The notes under the pieces are model-generated. The model was not told where the DNA came from. It searched no databases and worked only from the letters and a program-made list of their open reading frames with translations. Positions 27,201 through 36,613 of a stretch of DNA of 64,000 bases are shown here, one piece after another. The stretch is from Entomomonas sp. E2T0. GTDB lineage: Bacteria > Pseudomonadota > Gammaproteobacteria > Pseudomonadales > Pseudomonadaceae. Positions within the stretch are counted from its first letter, which is position 1; each line of letters starts with the position of its first letter. A program made the position numbers and the translations under genes. Location of the stretch: the NCBI RefSeq assembly GCF_025985425.1, contig NZ_CP094972.1, forward strand, positions 1,550,001 through 1,614,000. Direction: 5' to 3'.

Positions 27201-28052
27201 TTAGTGCTTAATACGGTTATTACATTGTGTCCATATAATAGCAATAATCCAGTAAAGAGGAATAAGAATTATACCTAATAACATAGGTTGTGCGCGATAA
27301 CCCGTTATACTAGCAATAAAACTACCCGTAGTTGTGGTATCTGATAAGATAAAAGAACTATCCCATACAGGATCAAATAATGTATAACTCCATTCAGGCG
27401 CATCAGCATTGGCAAGCATATCAATAATTAGCCCACTCGATTTATCTAAGGCCGACATTAATAAAGCGCCACCTAATAGTAATAAAATAATGGCACTGAT
27501 ATTAAAAAATACACGCCATGAGATAATATGGCTAGAAAGCTGCAATAACATAAAAGTTGCATAGCCTAGAATTGCACCTGCAACACTTCCCAGTGTTAAT
27601 AGCCAGAAGGCTGTACCTTGTGCAGCAGCAAAACTGCTGTAAAGGAAAATAACAATTTCAGAACCTTCACGGGCAACGGCTAACATAGCAAGTAATAAGA
27701 TACCAAACCCACCACGTTGAGCAAAACTTTGGGCTGCTTCTGCTTCTAAATTCTTTTTCATAGCACGGCCATTTTTCTGCATCCAAATAACCATTTGGAA
27801 AATCAAAATACTAGCTACGGCCATCATAATAACTTGGAACCAATCGCCACCTGTACCAGAAAACCATTCGCCTGCTACAGTAAAACCAACAGCCAATGCA
27901 CAGGCAAACAATATCCCTAGTCCGGTACCTATCCAGAGCATTTTTTTAGTGTGACCAGCATTTACTTGGTGATTAATCCAAGCGTATAAGATTCCTATTA
28001 CTAATAATGCTTCAACACTTTCTCGCCATACAATAAACAGAGCTTGCCACAT
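27201..28052 (-). CDS. ftrC: FTR1-family iron permease
   Basis: This 283-residue membrane protein has seven predicted helices and the two REXXE iron-binding motifs that define FTR1 permeases: RESVE at 10-14 in the first helix and REGSE near 128-132. Partners on both sides (cupredoxin, membrane ferredoxin) and the P19-type protein upstream indicate uptake of iron after periplasmic redox handling. Confidence 0.93.
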   Translation of the reverse strand: MWQALFIVWRESVEALLVIGILYAWINHQVNAGHTKKMLWIGTGLGILFACALAVGFTVAGEWFSGTGGDWFQVIMMAVASILIFQMVIWMQKNGRAMKKNLEAEAAQSFAQRGGFGILLLAMLAVAREGSEIVIFLYSSFAAAQGTAFWLLTLGSVAGAILGYATFMLLQLSSHIISWRVFFNISAIILLLLGGALLMSALDKSSGLIIDMLANADAPEWSYTLFDPVWDSSFILSDTTTTGSFIASITGYRAQPMLLGIILIPLYWIIAIIWTQCNNRIKH

Positions 28053-28080
28053 TTTTAACTATAACTCCTAGTCGGAAAAG

Positions 28081-28413
28081 TTATTTAACATTAATAGTAA
28101 AACCAGCCATATCCATATGGAACTCATCTATAAAATGATAAGAGCCAGGTTTTAGAGGATGAATTACCACAAAAGAACTAACACCAGCGGCTAGTACTTT
28201 CTCTACACGCATTGATAGATTCTCAAATTCAGCAGGCCCAGATCCAATATTTTTGACAATAATTTTGAAACGTTGTTTTGCTGGGACTTCAATAGATGAT
28301 GGTGAGAATACGCCATCTTTAATGGTTATTTCATAAGTGGGTAGAGGAGCAGCTATAGCACTAACAGTGATGAATAATAGGCCAATAAATGCAATAAATT
28401 GTCTGCTTAACAT
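28081..28413 (-). CDS. ftrB: Periplasmic cupredoxin-like protein (FtrB)
   Basis: The 110 residues begin with a signal peptide (FIAFIGLLFITVSAIAAPL). The mature part is a cupredoxin_1/EfeO-N type beta sandwich (DGVFSPSSIEVPAKQRFKI; PLKPGSYHFIDEF). The PGSY/F loop is present, but the classical Cys-His copper cluster is not complete; Met and His near the end (FHMDMAG) may bind metal. It lies between the P19-type gene and ftrC, 28 bases from the latter. Confidence 0.85.
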   Translation of the reverse strand: MLSRQFIAFIGLLFITVSAIAAPLPTYEITIKDGVFSPSSIEVPAKQRFKIIVKNIGSGPAEFENLSMRVEKVLAAGVSSFVVIHPLKPGSYHFIDEFHMDMAGFTINVK

Positions 28414-28440
28414 AGCTTTTCTCGCTAAAATTAGAAACGC

Positions 28441-28471
28441 AAAAAGCCAATCAAGTAAGTGATTGGCTTTT
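28441..28471 (-). terminator. Internal terminator between ftrA and ftrB
   Basis: On the minus strand AAAAGCCAATCA pairs with TGATTGGCTTTTT around six bases, ending in a T run. It lies inside the iron operon after the P19-type gene and could lower expression of the membrane genes relative to the periplasmic protein. Confidence 0.8.
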
Positions 28472-28505
28472 ATTTAAAGAAAATTTCAAAATAAATATGG
28501 GTTTA

Positions 28506-29036
28506 TTAATAACCACCCTTTTTACCTATACCTGCATAAACAAAATCGTAGCTGGTTTCACATTTTTCAAACCAAGGTGCAACCCCTGTTTCTTTATCAG
28601 TATGGCGACCAAACATACTTTCTTTACCTGGTGGTAATATAGTGAATTTTAAATTATATTTGCCAGGACCCAATAATTTAACATTATCGCCATAGTGTGG
28701 GCCATCATTAGCTACCATTGGATGGAAAGTACCCTCTACTTTTTCAGCACTACCTTCTTTAGTTAATACAAAAGCTACTTGTAGGTAAGGAACCCAGCTG
28801 CCTTCTTGGAAACCATTTTGATTATCTTCAAGTGCGGTAATGTCTGCCTCTAAATGTACATCAGAATCCTTTGCAGGACGCATCATGCCAGGAGGATCCA
28901 TTTCGATAGGTTGTAAATAAACAGCAGCAATCTCCATTCCACCACATTGTTGTGGTTTACCAACCGGATATTCCTTAGCCATGCTGATAGAGGTAGTACA
29001 AAGTAAAATAGCAGGCAGAATAAATAAAGAACGCAT
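28506..29036 (-). CDS. ftrA: P19/Tp34-type periplasmic iron-binding protein (FtrA)
   Basis: I choose the ATG at 29036 (MRSLFILPAILL), which has GGAG eight bases ahead and starts directly at the signal peptide; an ATG at 29048 would put four extra residues before it. The mature protein begins near KEYPVGKPQQCGGMEIAAVYL. It has the features of the P19 iron transport family: MEIAAVYLQP, the Met-rich DPPGMMRPAKDSDVHLEADI and GPHYGDNVK, which bind copper and iron. It heads the operon and is preceded by a Fur box. Confidence 0.93.
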   Translation of the reverse strand: MRSLFILPAILLCTTSISMAKEYPVGKPQQCGGMEIAAVYLQPIEMDPPGMMRPAKDSDVHLEADITALEDNQNGFQEGSWVPYLQVAFVLTKEGSAEKVEGTFHPMVANDGPHYGDNVKLLGPGKYNLKFTILPPGKESMFGRHTDKETGVAPWFEKCETSYDFVYAGIGKKGGY

Positions 29037-29048
29037 AAATATCTCCAT

Positions 29049-29498
29049 ATATTAAACTCAAAATAACTAGTGAGCTAAATAATAAGTTTGTGGTACTACG
29101 AAAAAGGCATAAAAAATTAACTATTAATTAGTTGTTAATAATAATCATTATTAAATAGATTGGCAATACCATTATTAAAGCTTTAATAAAAAATCATAAT
29201 TTTGCTTAATAGAAAAGAGATAACTGAGTCATTGCTGAAATATTTTGATAAATATCACAAAATATAATCTTTCAAGTATAAGCTGAGCTAACAAATATTT
29301 GCTGAAAAATAGAAGAGTGTTATTATTGCACTAGCTATATTATTAGTAATCTTAATTGGAGCTTAAATTTTGATATACTTTTTAGCTCAAGTACTGTACA
29401 TAATGTAGTTATAATGGTAGGATTTTGCTACCGTTATTATTTACGGAACTGTATTTCAATTGGAATAAAATTCTAAAATTCGTATGAAAGGAAAAAAT
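29049..29498. other. Divergent intergenic region
   Basis: About 450 AT-rich bases separate the minus-strand iron operon from a plus-strand lipoprotein gene. Apart from the Fur box I see only promoter-like AT sequence, for example a TTGATA-like box at 29369 facing right. Confidence 0.4.
29134..29152 (-). promoter_or_regulatory. Fur box upstream of the iron-uptake operon
   Basis: GTTAATAATAATCATTATT, read on the plus strand, matches the 19-base consensus GATAATGATAATCATTATC at 16 positions. It lies about 100 bases before the ftrA start, so iron-replete Fur should repress the operon. Confidence 0.75.
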
Positions 29499-29984
29499 AT
29501 GCTTAAGTCTATTAAATTTGCTGCATTAGCAGGTGCTGTAGTTGTTGCTGCTGGTTGTCACAGCTTTAACACTAACAAACCAAGTGCTACTCTTCAACCA
29601 CGTTTAGTAACTAATGAATTACGCGCTGACATCAAAGTTGGTGAGAAAGTAACTGGTGAATCTAGTTTAAATATTTTATTCAATTTCATCTCTTTCGGTG
29701 GCGACAGCAACTTTGCTGATGGCGTAGGTTATGATGGTATTGCTAGTGGCGGTTTATTAGCTTCTAATCCATTTGACAAAACTCCACAAGTTCAAGCTGC
29801 AGCAGCTTACAATGCTTTAGCTCCAGTTAATGGTGACGTGTTAATTTCTCCACGTTATGAAATCACTGTAGACGATTTCTTCGTATTCAAAACTATCCAC
29901 GTTAAAGTAACTGGTTACAAAGGTACTGTAAACAGCATTACTAGCACAAACAACTACAATGTTTGCTGCACAGTGGCTAAATAA
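29499..29984 (+). CDS. Lipoprotein of unknown function
   Basis: The start is taken at ATG 29499, nine bases after AAAGG; this gives 161 residues. The N-terminus (MLKSIKFAALAGAVVVAAGC) is a lipoprotein signal with lipobox VAAGC. The mature part is Asn/Thr/Ser-rich with a hydrophobic centre (LNILFNFISFGGDSNFADGVGY) and ends with a Cys pair (VCCTVAK). Codons are tidier and more GC-rich than the flanks, as in highly expressed genes. Similar short lipoproteins occur in pseudomonads, but I cannot name the family. Confidence 0.75.
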   Translation: MLKSIKFAALAGAVVVAAGCHSFNTNKPSATLQPRLVTNELRADIKVGEKVTGESSLNILFNFISFGGDSNFADGVGYDGIASGGLLASNPFDKTPQVQAAAAYNALAPVNGDVLISPRYEITVDDFFVFKTIHVKVTGYKGTVNSITSTNNYNVCCTVAK

Positions 29985-30002
29985 TTCTTAAGTGAATTAA
30001 TA

Positions 30003-30036
30003 AAAGGCCAGCAGTTTTTACTGCTGGCTTTTTTTT
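30003..30036 (+). terminator. Terminator of the lipoprotein gene
   Basis: GCCAGCAG and CTGCTGGC form a perfect eight-base stem around a short T-rich loop, followed by eight T residues. Confidence 0.95.
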
Positions 30037-30187
30037 GTCCACAATTTATGCATAAAAATTGATAGCAAGCGTAACTGGAGATTCTATATATAGAATTAAG
30101 TGCTATAAAAAAAAGATTTTTTATAATGTATAATTTAAAAAGGAAAAGATTATATACTGTTGTTGGTAAGATGAGGTTGTATTAGAA

Positions 30188-30931
30188 ATGGTTTTAAGAA
30201 TTTGTATTTTGGAGACTGACTTTATCCGTCCAGAGCTATTAGAAGAATATCATGGTTATGGTGCAATGTTTGAGAGTATGTTTTCTAAACAACCGATTGC
30301 TGTTGAATGTAAAGTTTACAATGTTGTAAATGGGGATTATCCTCCTGCTGATGAACAATGGGATGCTTATCTTATTACAGGCAGTAAAGCGGATTCTTTC
30401 GCTAATGATCCTTGGATTGAAGCACTAAAAGGTTATGTAAAAAATTTATTTGATCAAGGAAAGATTTTATTAGGTGTGTGCTTTGGCCATCAGTTATTGG
30501 CATTAGTATTTGGTGGTAAGGTAGAACGTGCTATTCAAGGTTGGGGTGTAGGTTCTCATCATTATGATGTTAACCATAAAGCAGATTGGATGACACCTAC
30601 ACTGGATAAGTTAACCTTATTAATTAGTCATCAAGATCAAGTAACCTTACTACCAGAATCAGCTACCTTAGTTGCAAAAAGTGATTTTTGTCCAAATGCG
30701 GCATTTACAATAGGAAAGCAGGTTTTATGTTTTCAAGGGCATCCTGAATTTGTTGTAAATTATGCCAAGGCTATTTTGGACAGTAGAGAAGACCAGTTAG
30801 GGAAAGAGTTATATACTAAAGCTGTCAATAGTTTATCTACAGAGCATCAGGGTGTTGTGGTGGCTGAGTGGATGGCAAGATTTGTACAGGAAGGGTTAAC
30901 TCAACAAAATAATGCATTAGAACAAAGATAA
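30188..30931 (+). CDS. Class I glutamine amidotransferase-like protein
   Basis: The 247 residues form a GATase domain like the N-terminal part of GMP synthase. The nucleophile is in LLGVCFGHQLLA (Cys near 98), the His-Glu pair is in CFQGHPEFVV near 180, and YLITGSKADSF is the oxyanion-side loop. No synthetase domain is attached. Stand-alone members of this group hydrolyse gamma-glutamyl compounds or have unknown amide substrates. It is a single gene with a terminator. Confidence 0.88.
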   Translation: MVLRICILETDFIRPELLEEYHGYGAMFESMFSKQPIAVECKVYNVVNGDYPPADEQWDAYLITGSKADSFANDPWIEALKGYVKNLFDQGKILLGVCFGHQLLALVFGGKVERAIQGWGVGSHHYDVNHKADWMTPTLDKLTLLISHQDQVTLLPESATLVAKSDFCPNAAFTIGKQVLCFQGHPEFVVNYAKAILDSREDQLGKELYTKAVNSLSTEHQGVVVAEWMARFVQEGLTQQNNALEQR

Positions 30932-30934
30932 AAA

Positions 30935-30960
30935 ATAGGGGATTAATTAATCCCCTTTTA
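30935..30960. terminator. Bidirectional terminator
   Basis: GGGGATTAATTAATCCCC (30938-30955) is a perfect palindrome flanked by A and T runs, between converging genes. Confidence 0.85.
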
Positions 30961-30966
30961 AAAATA

Positions 30967-31392
30967 TTAAACAACTTTTTTATCACGAAAGAATTCGATG
31001 TAATCTTTATCTGTTTTCATAATATGGTTAGTTAACCAGTTTTTAAGTAGCTCTAATGTTTCAATACTGGCAACACTGTCATCACCAGATTCATGTCTCT
31101 CTAAAAGGCTATATACTTTATGAGTAAACATATTGTGTTGTTTTACATGGCTAGTTGTTTCAGGATAACCTAAATTAGCGAACAGTGTTTCTTCGGCAAT
31201 AAAATGATTAATGGTATAGTCCACTAATTGCTCTAAAATGTTACCTATTTCGGCAGAGTTAATTTGGCGATCATTACTCGTTGAGTCATAAAGCTTATTG
31301 GTAAGGTCAACCAACCACTTGTGTTGCTCATCAATCTGAGGAATACCTGTTTCTAACTCTTTCGTCCACGGCATAAAAGTCACGTTAATCAA
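30967..31392 (-). CDS. Bacteriohemerythrin
   Basis: This 141-residue four-helix protein carries a di-iron oxygen-binding site. The expected ligands are visible: His in IDEQHKWL near 24, His and Glu in INHFIAEE (about 60-65), His residues in ETTSHVKQHNMF (about 81-85), and His with Asp in NHIMKTDKDY near the end. Single-domain forms store or sense oxygen, or deliver it. It stands alone and converges with the amidotransferase gene. Confidence 0.93.
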   Translation of the reverse strand: MINVTFMPWTKELETGIPQIDEQHKWLVDLTNKLYDSTSNDRQINSAEIGNILEQLVDYTINHFIAEETLFANLGYPETTSHVKQHNMFTHKVYSLLERHESGDDSVASIETLELLKNWLTNHIMKTDKDYIEFFRDKKVV

Positions 31393-31516
31393 TCTCCTCT
31401 GTGCTTTATTATTAAATAGGCTAATTATCTGAATTATTATACTCTACAAAATTAGCTTAGAACATAATTTTAGCTTATGAATTTATTGATAAAAAACAAT
31501 GGATTGATAAGCTAAA

Positions 31517-31545
31517 AAAGGAGCAGTAAACACTGGCTCCCTTTA
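31517..31545 (-). terminator. Terminator of ackA-pta
   Basis: On the minus strand GGAGCCAGT and ACTGCTCC pair, leaving one unpaired C, and are followed by six T residues, about 20 bases after the pta stop. Confidence 0.85.
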
Positions 31546-31562
31546 AATTAAATATGGATAGG

Positions 31563-33659
31563 TTATTTTTTACTGTTTGCTTGAATCGCAGTAAGAGCAA
31601 TGGTAAATACAATATCCTCTACTAAAGCACCTCTAGATAAATCATTAACAGGTTTTCTTAAGCCTTGTAGCATAGGGCCAACACTAATCACTTGGGCGCT
31701 ACGTTGTACCGCTTTGTAAGTAGTATTACCAGTATTTAAGTCAGGGAAGATAAATACGGTGGCTTTACCTGCAACTTGGCTATCAGGTGCTTTTTGTTTC
31801 CCTACACTTTCAATAGCAGCCGCATCATATTGTAGCGGTCCATCAATGAGTAAATCTGGACGTTTTTGTTTAGCAAGTTCTGTAGCTAATCTAACTTTCT
31901 CAACATCTTCACCACCACCCGAAGCACCAGTAGAATAACTAATCATGGCTACCCGAGGAGAAATACCAAAAGCAGCGGCTGATTCAGCACTTTGAATAGC
32001 AATATCTGCTAATTGCTCAGCAGTAGGGTCAGGATTAATAGCACAATCACCATATACTAATACTTGGTCAGGTAATAACATAAAGAATACAGAAGATACT
32101 AGGTTGTATTCAGGTGATGTTTTAATCAGTTGTAAAGCAGGACGTACAGTATTAGCTGTAGTATGGATAGCACCAGATACTAAACCATCAACATCATCAG
32201 TAGCTAACATCATTGTACCTAATACAACAGAATCACCTAGTGATTGCTCTGCAATTAGAGGTGTCATACCTTTATTTTTGCGTAATTCTACTAATGGGGC
32301 AATATAGTTTTGACGGATACTATCAGGATCAATAATCTCTAGGTTATCAGGTAACTGTAAACCTAAGCTCTTAATAGTGCTGTGTACTTCTTCTGGTTTC
32401 GCCAATAATACACAGCGTGCAATATTGCGTTGGTGACAAATAATAGCGGCTTGAATGGTTCTAGGCTCATTGCCTTCAGGTAATACAATGCGTTTATTGG
32501 CCTCTTGAGCACGTTTAACCAATTGATAGCGGAAAGCAGGTGGAGATAAACGAGCTTCTTGAACAATACCACAACGCTGGAATAACCATTCTTCATCTAG
32601 CTGTTCCGCAATAAACTCTGTTACTTGTTTAGCACGATCTTGATCATCCACAGCAATACTTTTATCGATATGTGATAAGTTAGTAGCGGTATCATAAGAC
32701 CCTGTTTTAACAGAAAGAACTGGTAAGCCACCTTCTAATGCAGCTTTACAAAGTGTCATAATACGTGCATCAGGTTCAAAGTTACTACATAGTAGTAAAC
32801 CAGCTAATGGAATACCATTCATAGCAGCTAAACTGGTTGCCATAATAATATCATCACGATCACCAGGCGTAACAATCAATACACCGGGTTCAAACAATGG
32901 GATAGTATCAGGTACTGCCCTAGCGCAAAGCACAATTTTTTGAACACGACGCGTATCAAGTTCACCTTTACTGATTGTTTGGGCATTTAGCTGCTTAGCA
33001 ATATCTTGCAAACGTGGTGCGTTTAATTCTTCACGCCAAGGATTACAACCTAATATTTTAAAGTCATCTTTAAATAGCTGTGGAGCAGCATTTTGTAAAT
33101 GTTCTTTAAATGCTTCAGGGCCTTCTGGAGTCTTAATTTTATTAAGTATCACACCAATTAGCTTTTTGTTGCGTGGTCCACCAAACGCATGTGCTTGAAT
33201 TTCAATGGCATCAATAAACTCTTCTAATGTTGCATGCTCTTCTTCAGGTGCCGCCACCATGATAATGTCTGCATTCAAACTTTTAGCCAATGCTGCATTA
33301 ATAAATGTAGCATAGTTTGATTGCAGAGTAGGTACCATGCCTTCTATCACTATCACATCTTTATCAACAGATGCTTCTTGAAAAAGATTAATAGCATCCT
33401 CTAAAAGTATGTCTAGTTGATCATCACTTAAGCGCTGTTCAACGTAGTTTCTAGAAAGTGGCTTAGGTGATTTTATACCTACTGTTTTTTCAATTAGCTC
33501 AGAAGAGTAATCTGGTAACTGTTCTCTATCATGGTGTTGAGCGATTGGTTTACAGAAACCAACTTTTAACCCTTTATTTTCTAGCGCTCGAATAAGGCCT
33601 AAACTAATAGAAGTAAGGCCTACACCGAAATTTGTAGAAGTTACAAAAAAAGCATGCAT
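31563..33659 (-). CDS. pta: Phosphate acetyltransferase
   Basis: Pta converts acetyl-CoA and phosphate to acetyl phosphate. The 698 residues match the long, three-domain form: an N-terminal P-loop-like domain (FFVTSTNFGVGLTSISLGLI), a DRTGG domain (about 210-330) and the catalytic PTA_PTB domain (about 370-695) with VLPEGNEPRT, YSTGASGGGEDVEKVR and GPLQYDAAA. It follows ackA by 16 bases in the same transcript, completing the acetate overflow pathway. Confidence 0.97.
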   Translation of the reverse strand: MHAFFVTSTNFGVGLTSISLGLIRALENKGLKVGFCKPIAQHHDREQLPDYSSELIEKTVGIKSPKPLSRNYVEQRLSDDQLDILLEDAINLFQEASVDKDVIVIEGMVPTLQSNYATFINAALAKSLNADIIMVAAPEEEHATLEEFIDAIEIQAHAFGGPRNKKLIGVILNKIKTPEGPEAFKEHLQNAAPQLFKDDFKILGCNPWREELNAPRLQDIAKQLNAQTISKGELDTRRVQKIVLCARAVPDTIPLFEPGVLIVTPGDRDDIIMATSLAAMNGIPLAGLLLCSNFEPDARIMTLCKAALEGGLPVLSVKTGSYDTATNLSHIDKSIAVDDQDRAKQVTEFIAEQLDEEWLFQRCGIVQEARLSPPAFRYQLVKRAQEANKRIVLPEGNEPRTIQAAIICHQRNIARCVLLAKPEEVHSTIKSLGLQLPDNLEIIDPDSIRQNYIAPLVELRKNKGMTPLIAEQSLGDSVVLGTMMLATDDVDGLVSGAIHTTANTVRPALQLIKTSPEYNLVSSVFFMLLPDQVLVYGDCAINPDPTAEQLADIAIQSAESAAAFGISPRVAMISYSTGASGGGEDVEKVRLATELAKQKRPDLLIDGPLQYDAAAIESVGKQKAPDSQVAGKATVFIFPDLNTGNTTYKAVQRSAQVISVGPMLQGLRKPVNDLSRGALVEDIVFTIALTAIQANSKK

Positions 33660-33675
33660 AGTTATCTATCCTGTA

Positions 33676-34866
33676 TTATTTTTCTTCTACAAATAATAGT
33701 GTATCCAGTGCTATTTGACGTTCTTCATTGGTTGGTATAACAATGATACGTGGTGAGCTTGGTTTACTAATTAAGCCAGCTTTACCGCGTACAAACTTAG
33801 CATTTGCTTCACTTTCTATTTCAAAGCCTAATAATTTTAACCAAGATACAGTACGTGCTCTGATTAATGGTGAGTTCTCACCAATACCACCTGTAAAAAT
33901 AAGGCCGTCAATACGAGGCAAAGCACAGGCCATACTGGCTAATGATTTAGCTAAACGATAGCAGAAAACCTCAATCGCCATAGTAGCGCCTTTATGACCA
34001 CGGCTTCTAGCTTCTTCTAAAGAGCGCATATCATTAGAAAGGCCAGATAAGCCTAATAAACCACTTTGTTTAGTAAGTAGATTATCGACTTCATCAACAC
34101 TCATATTTAAAATGCGTACTAAGTGACCATGTAAACCTGGGTCTACATCACCACTACGAGTACCCATGCATACACCTTCTTGAGGTGTTAGACCCATGCT
34201 AGTATCTAAGCTTTGACCATTAGCAATAGCACAAGTAGAACAACCATTACCTAGGTGAGCTGAAAGCCAATAACTATCACCTGCATTTAAATTGCAGAAA
34301 TCAGCAGCTTGCTGACTCACATAACGATGACTAGTACCATGGAAACCATAACGGCGAATATTGTGTTTAGCGTAATATTCTTCTGGTATACAATAGCGGA
34401 AAGCATGATCAGGCATTGTTTGATGGAATGCTGTATCAAATACCACCACTTGTAATAGGTCAGGATACACTTCTAGTGCCGCACGCATACCTTGTAGTGC
34501 TGGTGGATTGTGTAAAGGTGCTAAGGGTGATATACGTTCTATTTCTGAAAGCACTTGTGGAGTAATTCTGTGAGGTGCAGTGAAATTTCTACCACCATGT
34601 ACTACACGATGCCCAATACCATCTAATTCACCTTGGCAAACTTCTTGTACACGAGGCATAATTTGTGAAAGAGCTGTTTTATGGTCACCGTTAGGGATCA
34701 TTAAACTGTTTTTATCACTACCTGTTTTCCAAGTAACAACTGCTTCAGGTGTATTTAAACGTTCTGCCAAACCAGAGATAGCAAATTCACTTTGTTTAGG
34801 GTTTACTAGAGCAAATTTTAGAGAAGAGCTACCGCAATTAATGACTAAAATATTACGCGGGGTCAT
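33676..34866 (-). CDS. ackA: Acetate kinase
   Basis: AckA makes ATP and acetate from acetyl phosphate and ADP. The 396 residues show the ASKHA phosphate-1 loop [14 protein letters not shown] (8-21), HRVVHGG near 87, the family signature [12 protein letters not shown] near 172, [10 protein letters not shown] near 206 and [14 protein letters not shown] near 324. It is the first gene of ackA-pta. Confidence 0.97.
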   Translation of the reverse strand: MTPRNILVINCGSSSLKFALVNPKQSEFAISGLAERLNTPEAVVTWKTGSDKNSLMIPNGDHKTALSQIMPRVQEVCQGELDGIGHRVVHGGRNFTAPHRITPQVLSEIERISPLAPLHNPPALQGMRAALEVYPDLLQVVVFDTAFHQTMPDHAFRYCIPEEYYAKHNIRRYGFHGTSHRYVSQQAADFCNLNAGDSYWLSAHLGNGCSTCAIANGQSLDTSMGLTPQEGVCMGTRSGDVDPGLHGHLVRILNMSVDEVDNLLTKQSGLLGLSGLSNDMRSLEEARSRGHKGATMAIEVFCYRLAKSLASMACALPRIDGLIFTGGIGENSPLIRARTVSWLKLLGFEIESEANAKFVRGKAGLISKPSSPRIIVIPTNEERQIALDTLLFVEEK

Positions 34867-35202
34867 ACATTTTTACCTGTTGTTTATACAATAATTAAAA
34901 CGTGTCACATTATAGATGATGTGGGTAAATTAAGTAACTTTAATTAAAATTGTTTAGTATTTATATTGATTAGTGTAAAAAAAACTGCAATTGTTCACCA
35001 ATTTTATTGATTTATTTAGTTAATTGCCAATAATAGATATTAAATCTTTAAATATCATGATACTAGGTTTTTATTTAAATTTTAATGATAAAGGAAAATA
35101 TTTAATCTTATACAAATTTAAATAATTTTTAGTCGATATCTTTAACTAAGCAAGGTAAGATGAGCGTTTAATTTAAATTTTGAAAAGAAAGGCCAATAGA
35201 CC
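34867..35202. other. Divergent gap between ackA and slyD
   Basis: About 335 very AT-rich bases hold the promoters of ackA-pta (left) and slyD (right). I looked for an ANR/FNR box (TTGAT-N4-ATCAA) and found only a half site at 34967. Nothing else is supported. Confidence 0.4.
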
Positions 35203-35688
35203 ATGCAGATTGAACCTAAAAAAGCAGTATATATTGAATACACATTAACTAACGATGCAGGTGATGTTTTAGATAGTTCAGAAGGACATCCACCTTTAGC
35301 TTACTTGCATGGTTTTAATAATATTATCCCAGGATTGGAAAGTGCGCTTGAAGGTAAAAAAGCTGGTGATGAACTAGATGTACAAGTTGAGCCTAAAGAT
35401 GGTTATGGTGACTATTCTGTTGATTTAGTAGCAGTAGTACCTCGCAGTGCTTTCCAAGGTGTAGAACAATTAGAGCCAGGTATGCAATTTCACGCTTCAG
35501 CACCAGATGGTGGCATGCAAGTAGTAATTATTCGTGATATCGAAGGTGATGACGTAACAGTAGATGGTAATCATCCTCTAGCGGGTCAACGTTTAAACTT
35601 TAAAGTAAAAGTAGCAGAGGTACGTGAAGCTACTGCTGAAGAATTAGAGCATGGTCATATTCATGGTGAAGGTGGTCATCAGCACTAA
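35203..35688 (+). CDS. slyD: FKBP-type peptidyl-prolyl isomerase SlyD
   Basis: The 161 residues have the SlyD layout. A split FKBP domain (YIEYTLTNDAGDVLDSSEGH, LHGFNNIIPGLESALEGKKAGD) surrounds the insert-in-flap chaperone domain (about 70-130), and HPLAGQRLNFKVKVAEVREATAEE closes the FKBP part. The short His-rich tail (HGHIHGEGGHQH) binds nickel in relatives, though it is much shorter than in E. coli. GAAAGG precedes the ATG. Confidence 0.96.
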   Translation: MQIEPKKAVYIEYTLTNDAGDVLDSSEGHPPLAYLHGFNNIIPGLESALEGKKAGDELDVQVEPKDGYGDYSVDLVAVVPRSAFQGVEQLEPGMQFHASAPDGGMQVVIIRDIEGDDVTVDGNHPLAGQRLNFKVKVAEVREATAEELEHGHIHGEGGHQH

Positions 35689-35700
35689 TGAGTGTTTATT

Positions 35701-35722
35701 AAGGTAGGGTTATCCCTACCTT
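35701..35722. terminator. Terminator after slyD
   Basis: AAGGTAGGG, TTAT loop, CCCTACCTT: a perfect nine-base stem between the converging slyD and EamA genes. No long T run is present. Confidence 0.7.
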
Positions 35723-35725
35723 ATA

Positions 35726-36604
35726 CTATTCAATAACAGGCTTTGTAGTATTATTAGTTTGTTTTTGTAATCCTGCCCAAGCAACAGCTAAAATAATCAC
35801 CACTCCACCAATAATAGTTCTTATACTTGGTTGTTCACTAAATAATATCCATGCTCCAAAAATTGCATAAACAGGCTCTAAGGCAATAATAATAGAAGCT
35901 GTTTTGGCATTAATAGCAGTCAAACTACTGATAAATAGATAATAAGAAAGTCCAGTACACAGTAACCCTAAACAAGCAATCCATAACCAATCCATTTTCG
36001 ATATACTAGGTATGCTAGTGATAGTAAAAGGTAATAAGATAATTAGCACAACAGTACATTGCCACCAACAAATTTGTACACCCGTAGTACTTTTTAAGTT
36101 GTAGCGATTAACAACTACACTAGCCCCATAAAGAATGCCAGAGGCTATACCCCATAATAAACCAAGTGTGCCGCCATTACTTAAGTCAAAAGAAGGGGTT
36201 ACCATAATTAAGCCAATGGAAACACAAAGCAGTAAGCAATATTCTACGTTAGTAATTTTATCTTTAAAAAATAGCATTTCAAATAGAGCAACACAAGCAG
36301 GGAAGCAAGCAAAGCCCAAGGTTGCCATAGCCACATTACCTACTTTAATTGCATAGAAAAAGGTAACCCAATGGGCAGCTAATAAAATGCCTGCAATAAC
36401 TAATGTGTAAAAAGTTTTTAATGGAATGCGCCAAGGAATATATCGAAAATGCAAGCTAAGTAATGTCATTGCAAAAATAGCAAAAATAGAACGACCCATA
36501 CTAATAACAAACGAGTCGCTAGCAATAAGATTACCAAAAATACCTGAGACGCCAAATAAAATAGCGGCAATATGCATTTGAATTAAAGCAGTTTGTTTAG
36601 TCAT
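35726..36604 (-). CDS. EamA/DMT-family transporter
   Basis: The 292 residues make ten membrane helices in two EamA repeats (about 8-135 and 150-280), the layout of drug/metabolite exporters and amino acid or nucleotide-sugar permeases. The second repeat ends with the usual ALEPVYAIFGAWILFSEQPS. The substrate cannot be read. It follows a reductase gene by nine bases and may share its transcript. Confidence 0.92.
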   Translation of the reverse strand: MTKQTALIQMHIAAILFGVSGIFGNLIASDSFVISMGRSIFAIFAMTLLSLHFRYIPWRIPLKTFYTLVIAGILLAAHWVTFFYAIKVGNVAMATLGFACFPACVALFEMLFFKDKITNVEYCLLLCVSIGLIMVTPSFDLSNGGTLGLLWGIASGILYGASVVVNRYNLKSTTGVQICWWQCTVVLIILLPFTITSIPSISKMDWLWIACLGLLCTGLSYYLFISSLTAINAKTASIIIALEPVYAIFGAWILFSEQPSIRTIIGGVVIILAVAWAGLQKQTNNTTKPVIE

Positions 36605-36613
36605 TATATAAAT

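Noticed and set aside
35203..35688. SlyD lacking its metal tail as a sign of truncation
   Set aside because: A short His-rich tail is present and a terminator follows; shorter tails occur in pseudomonads.
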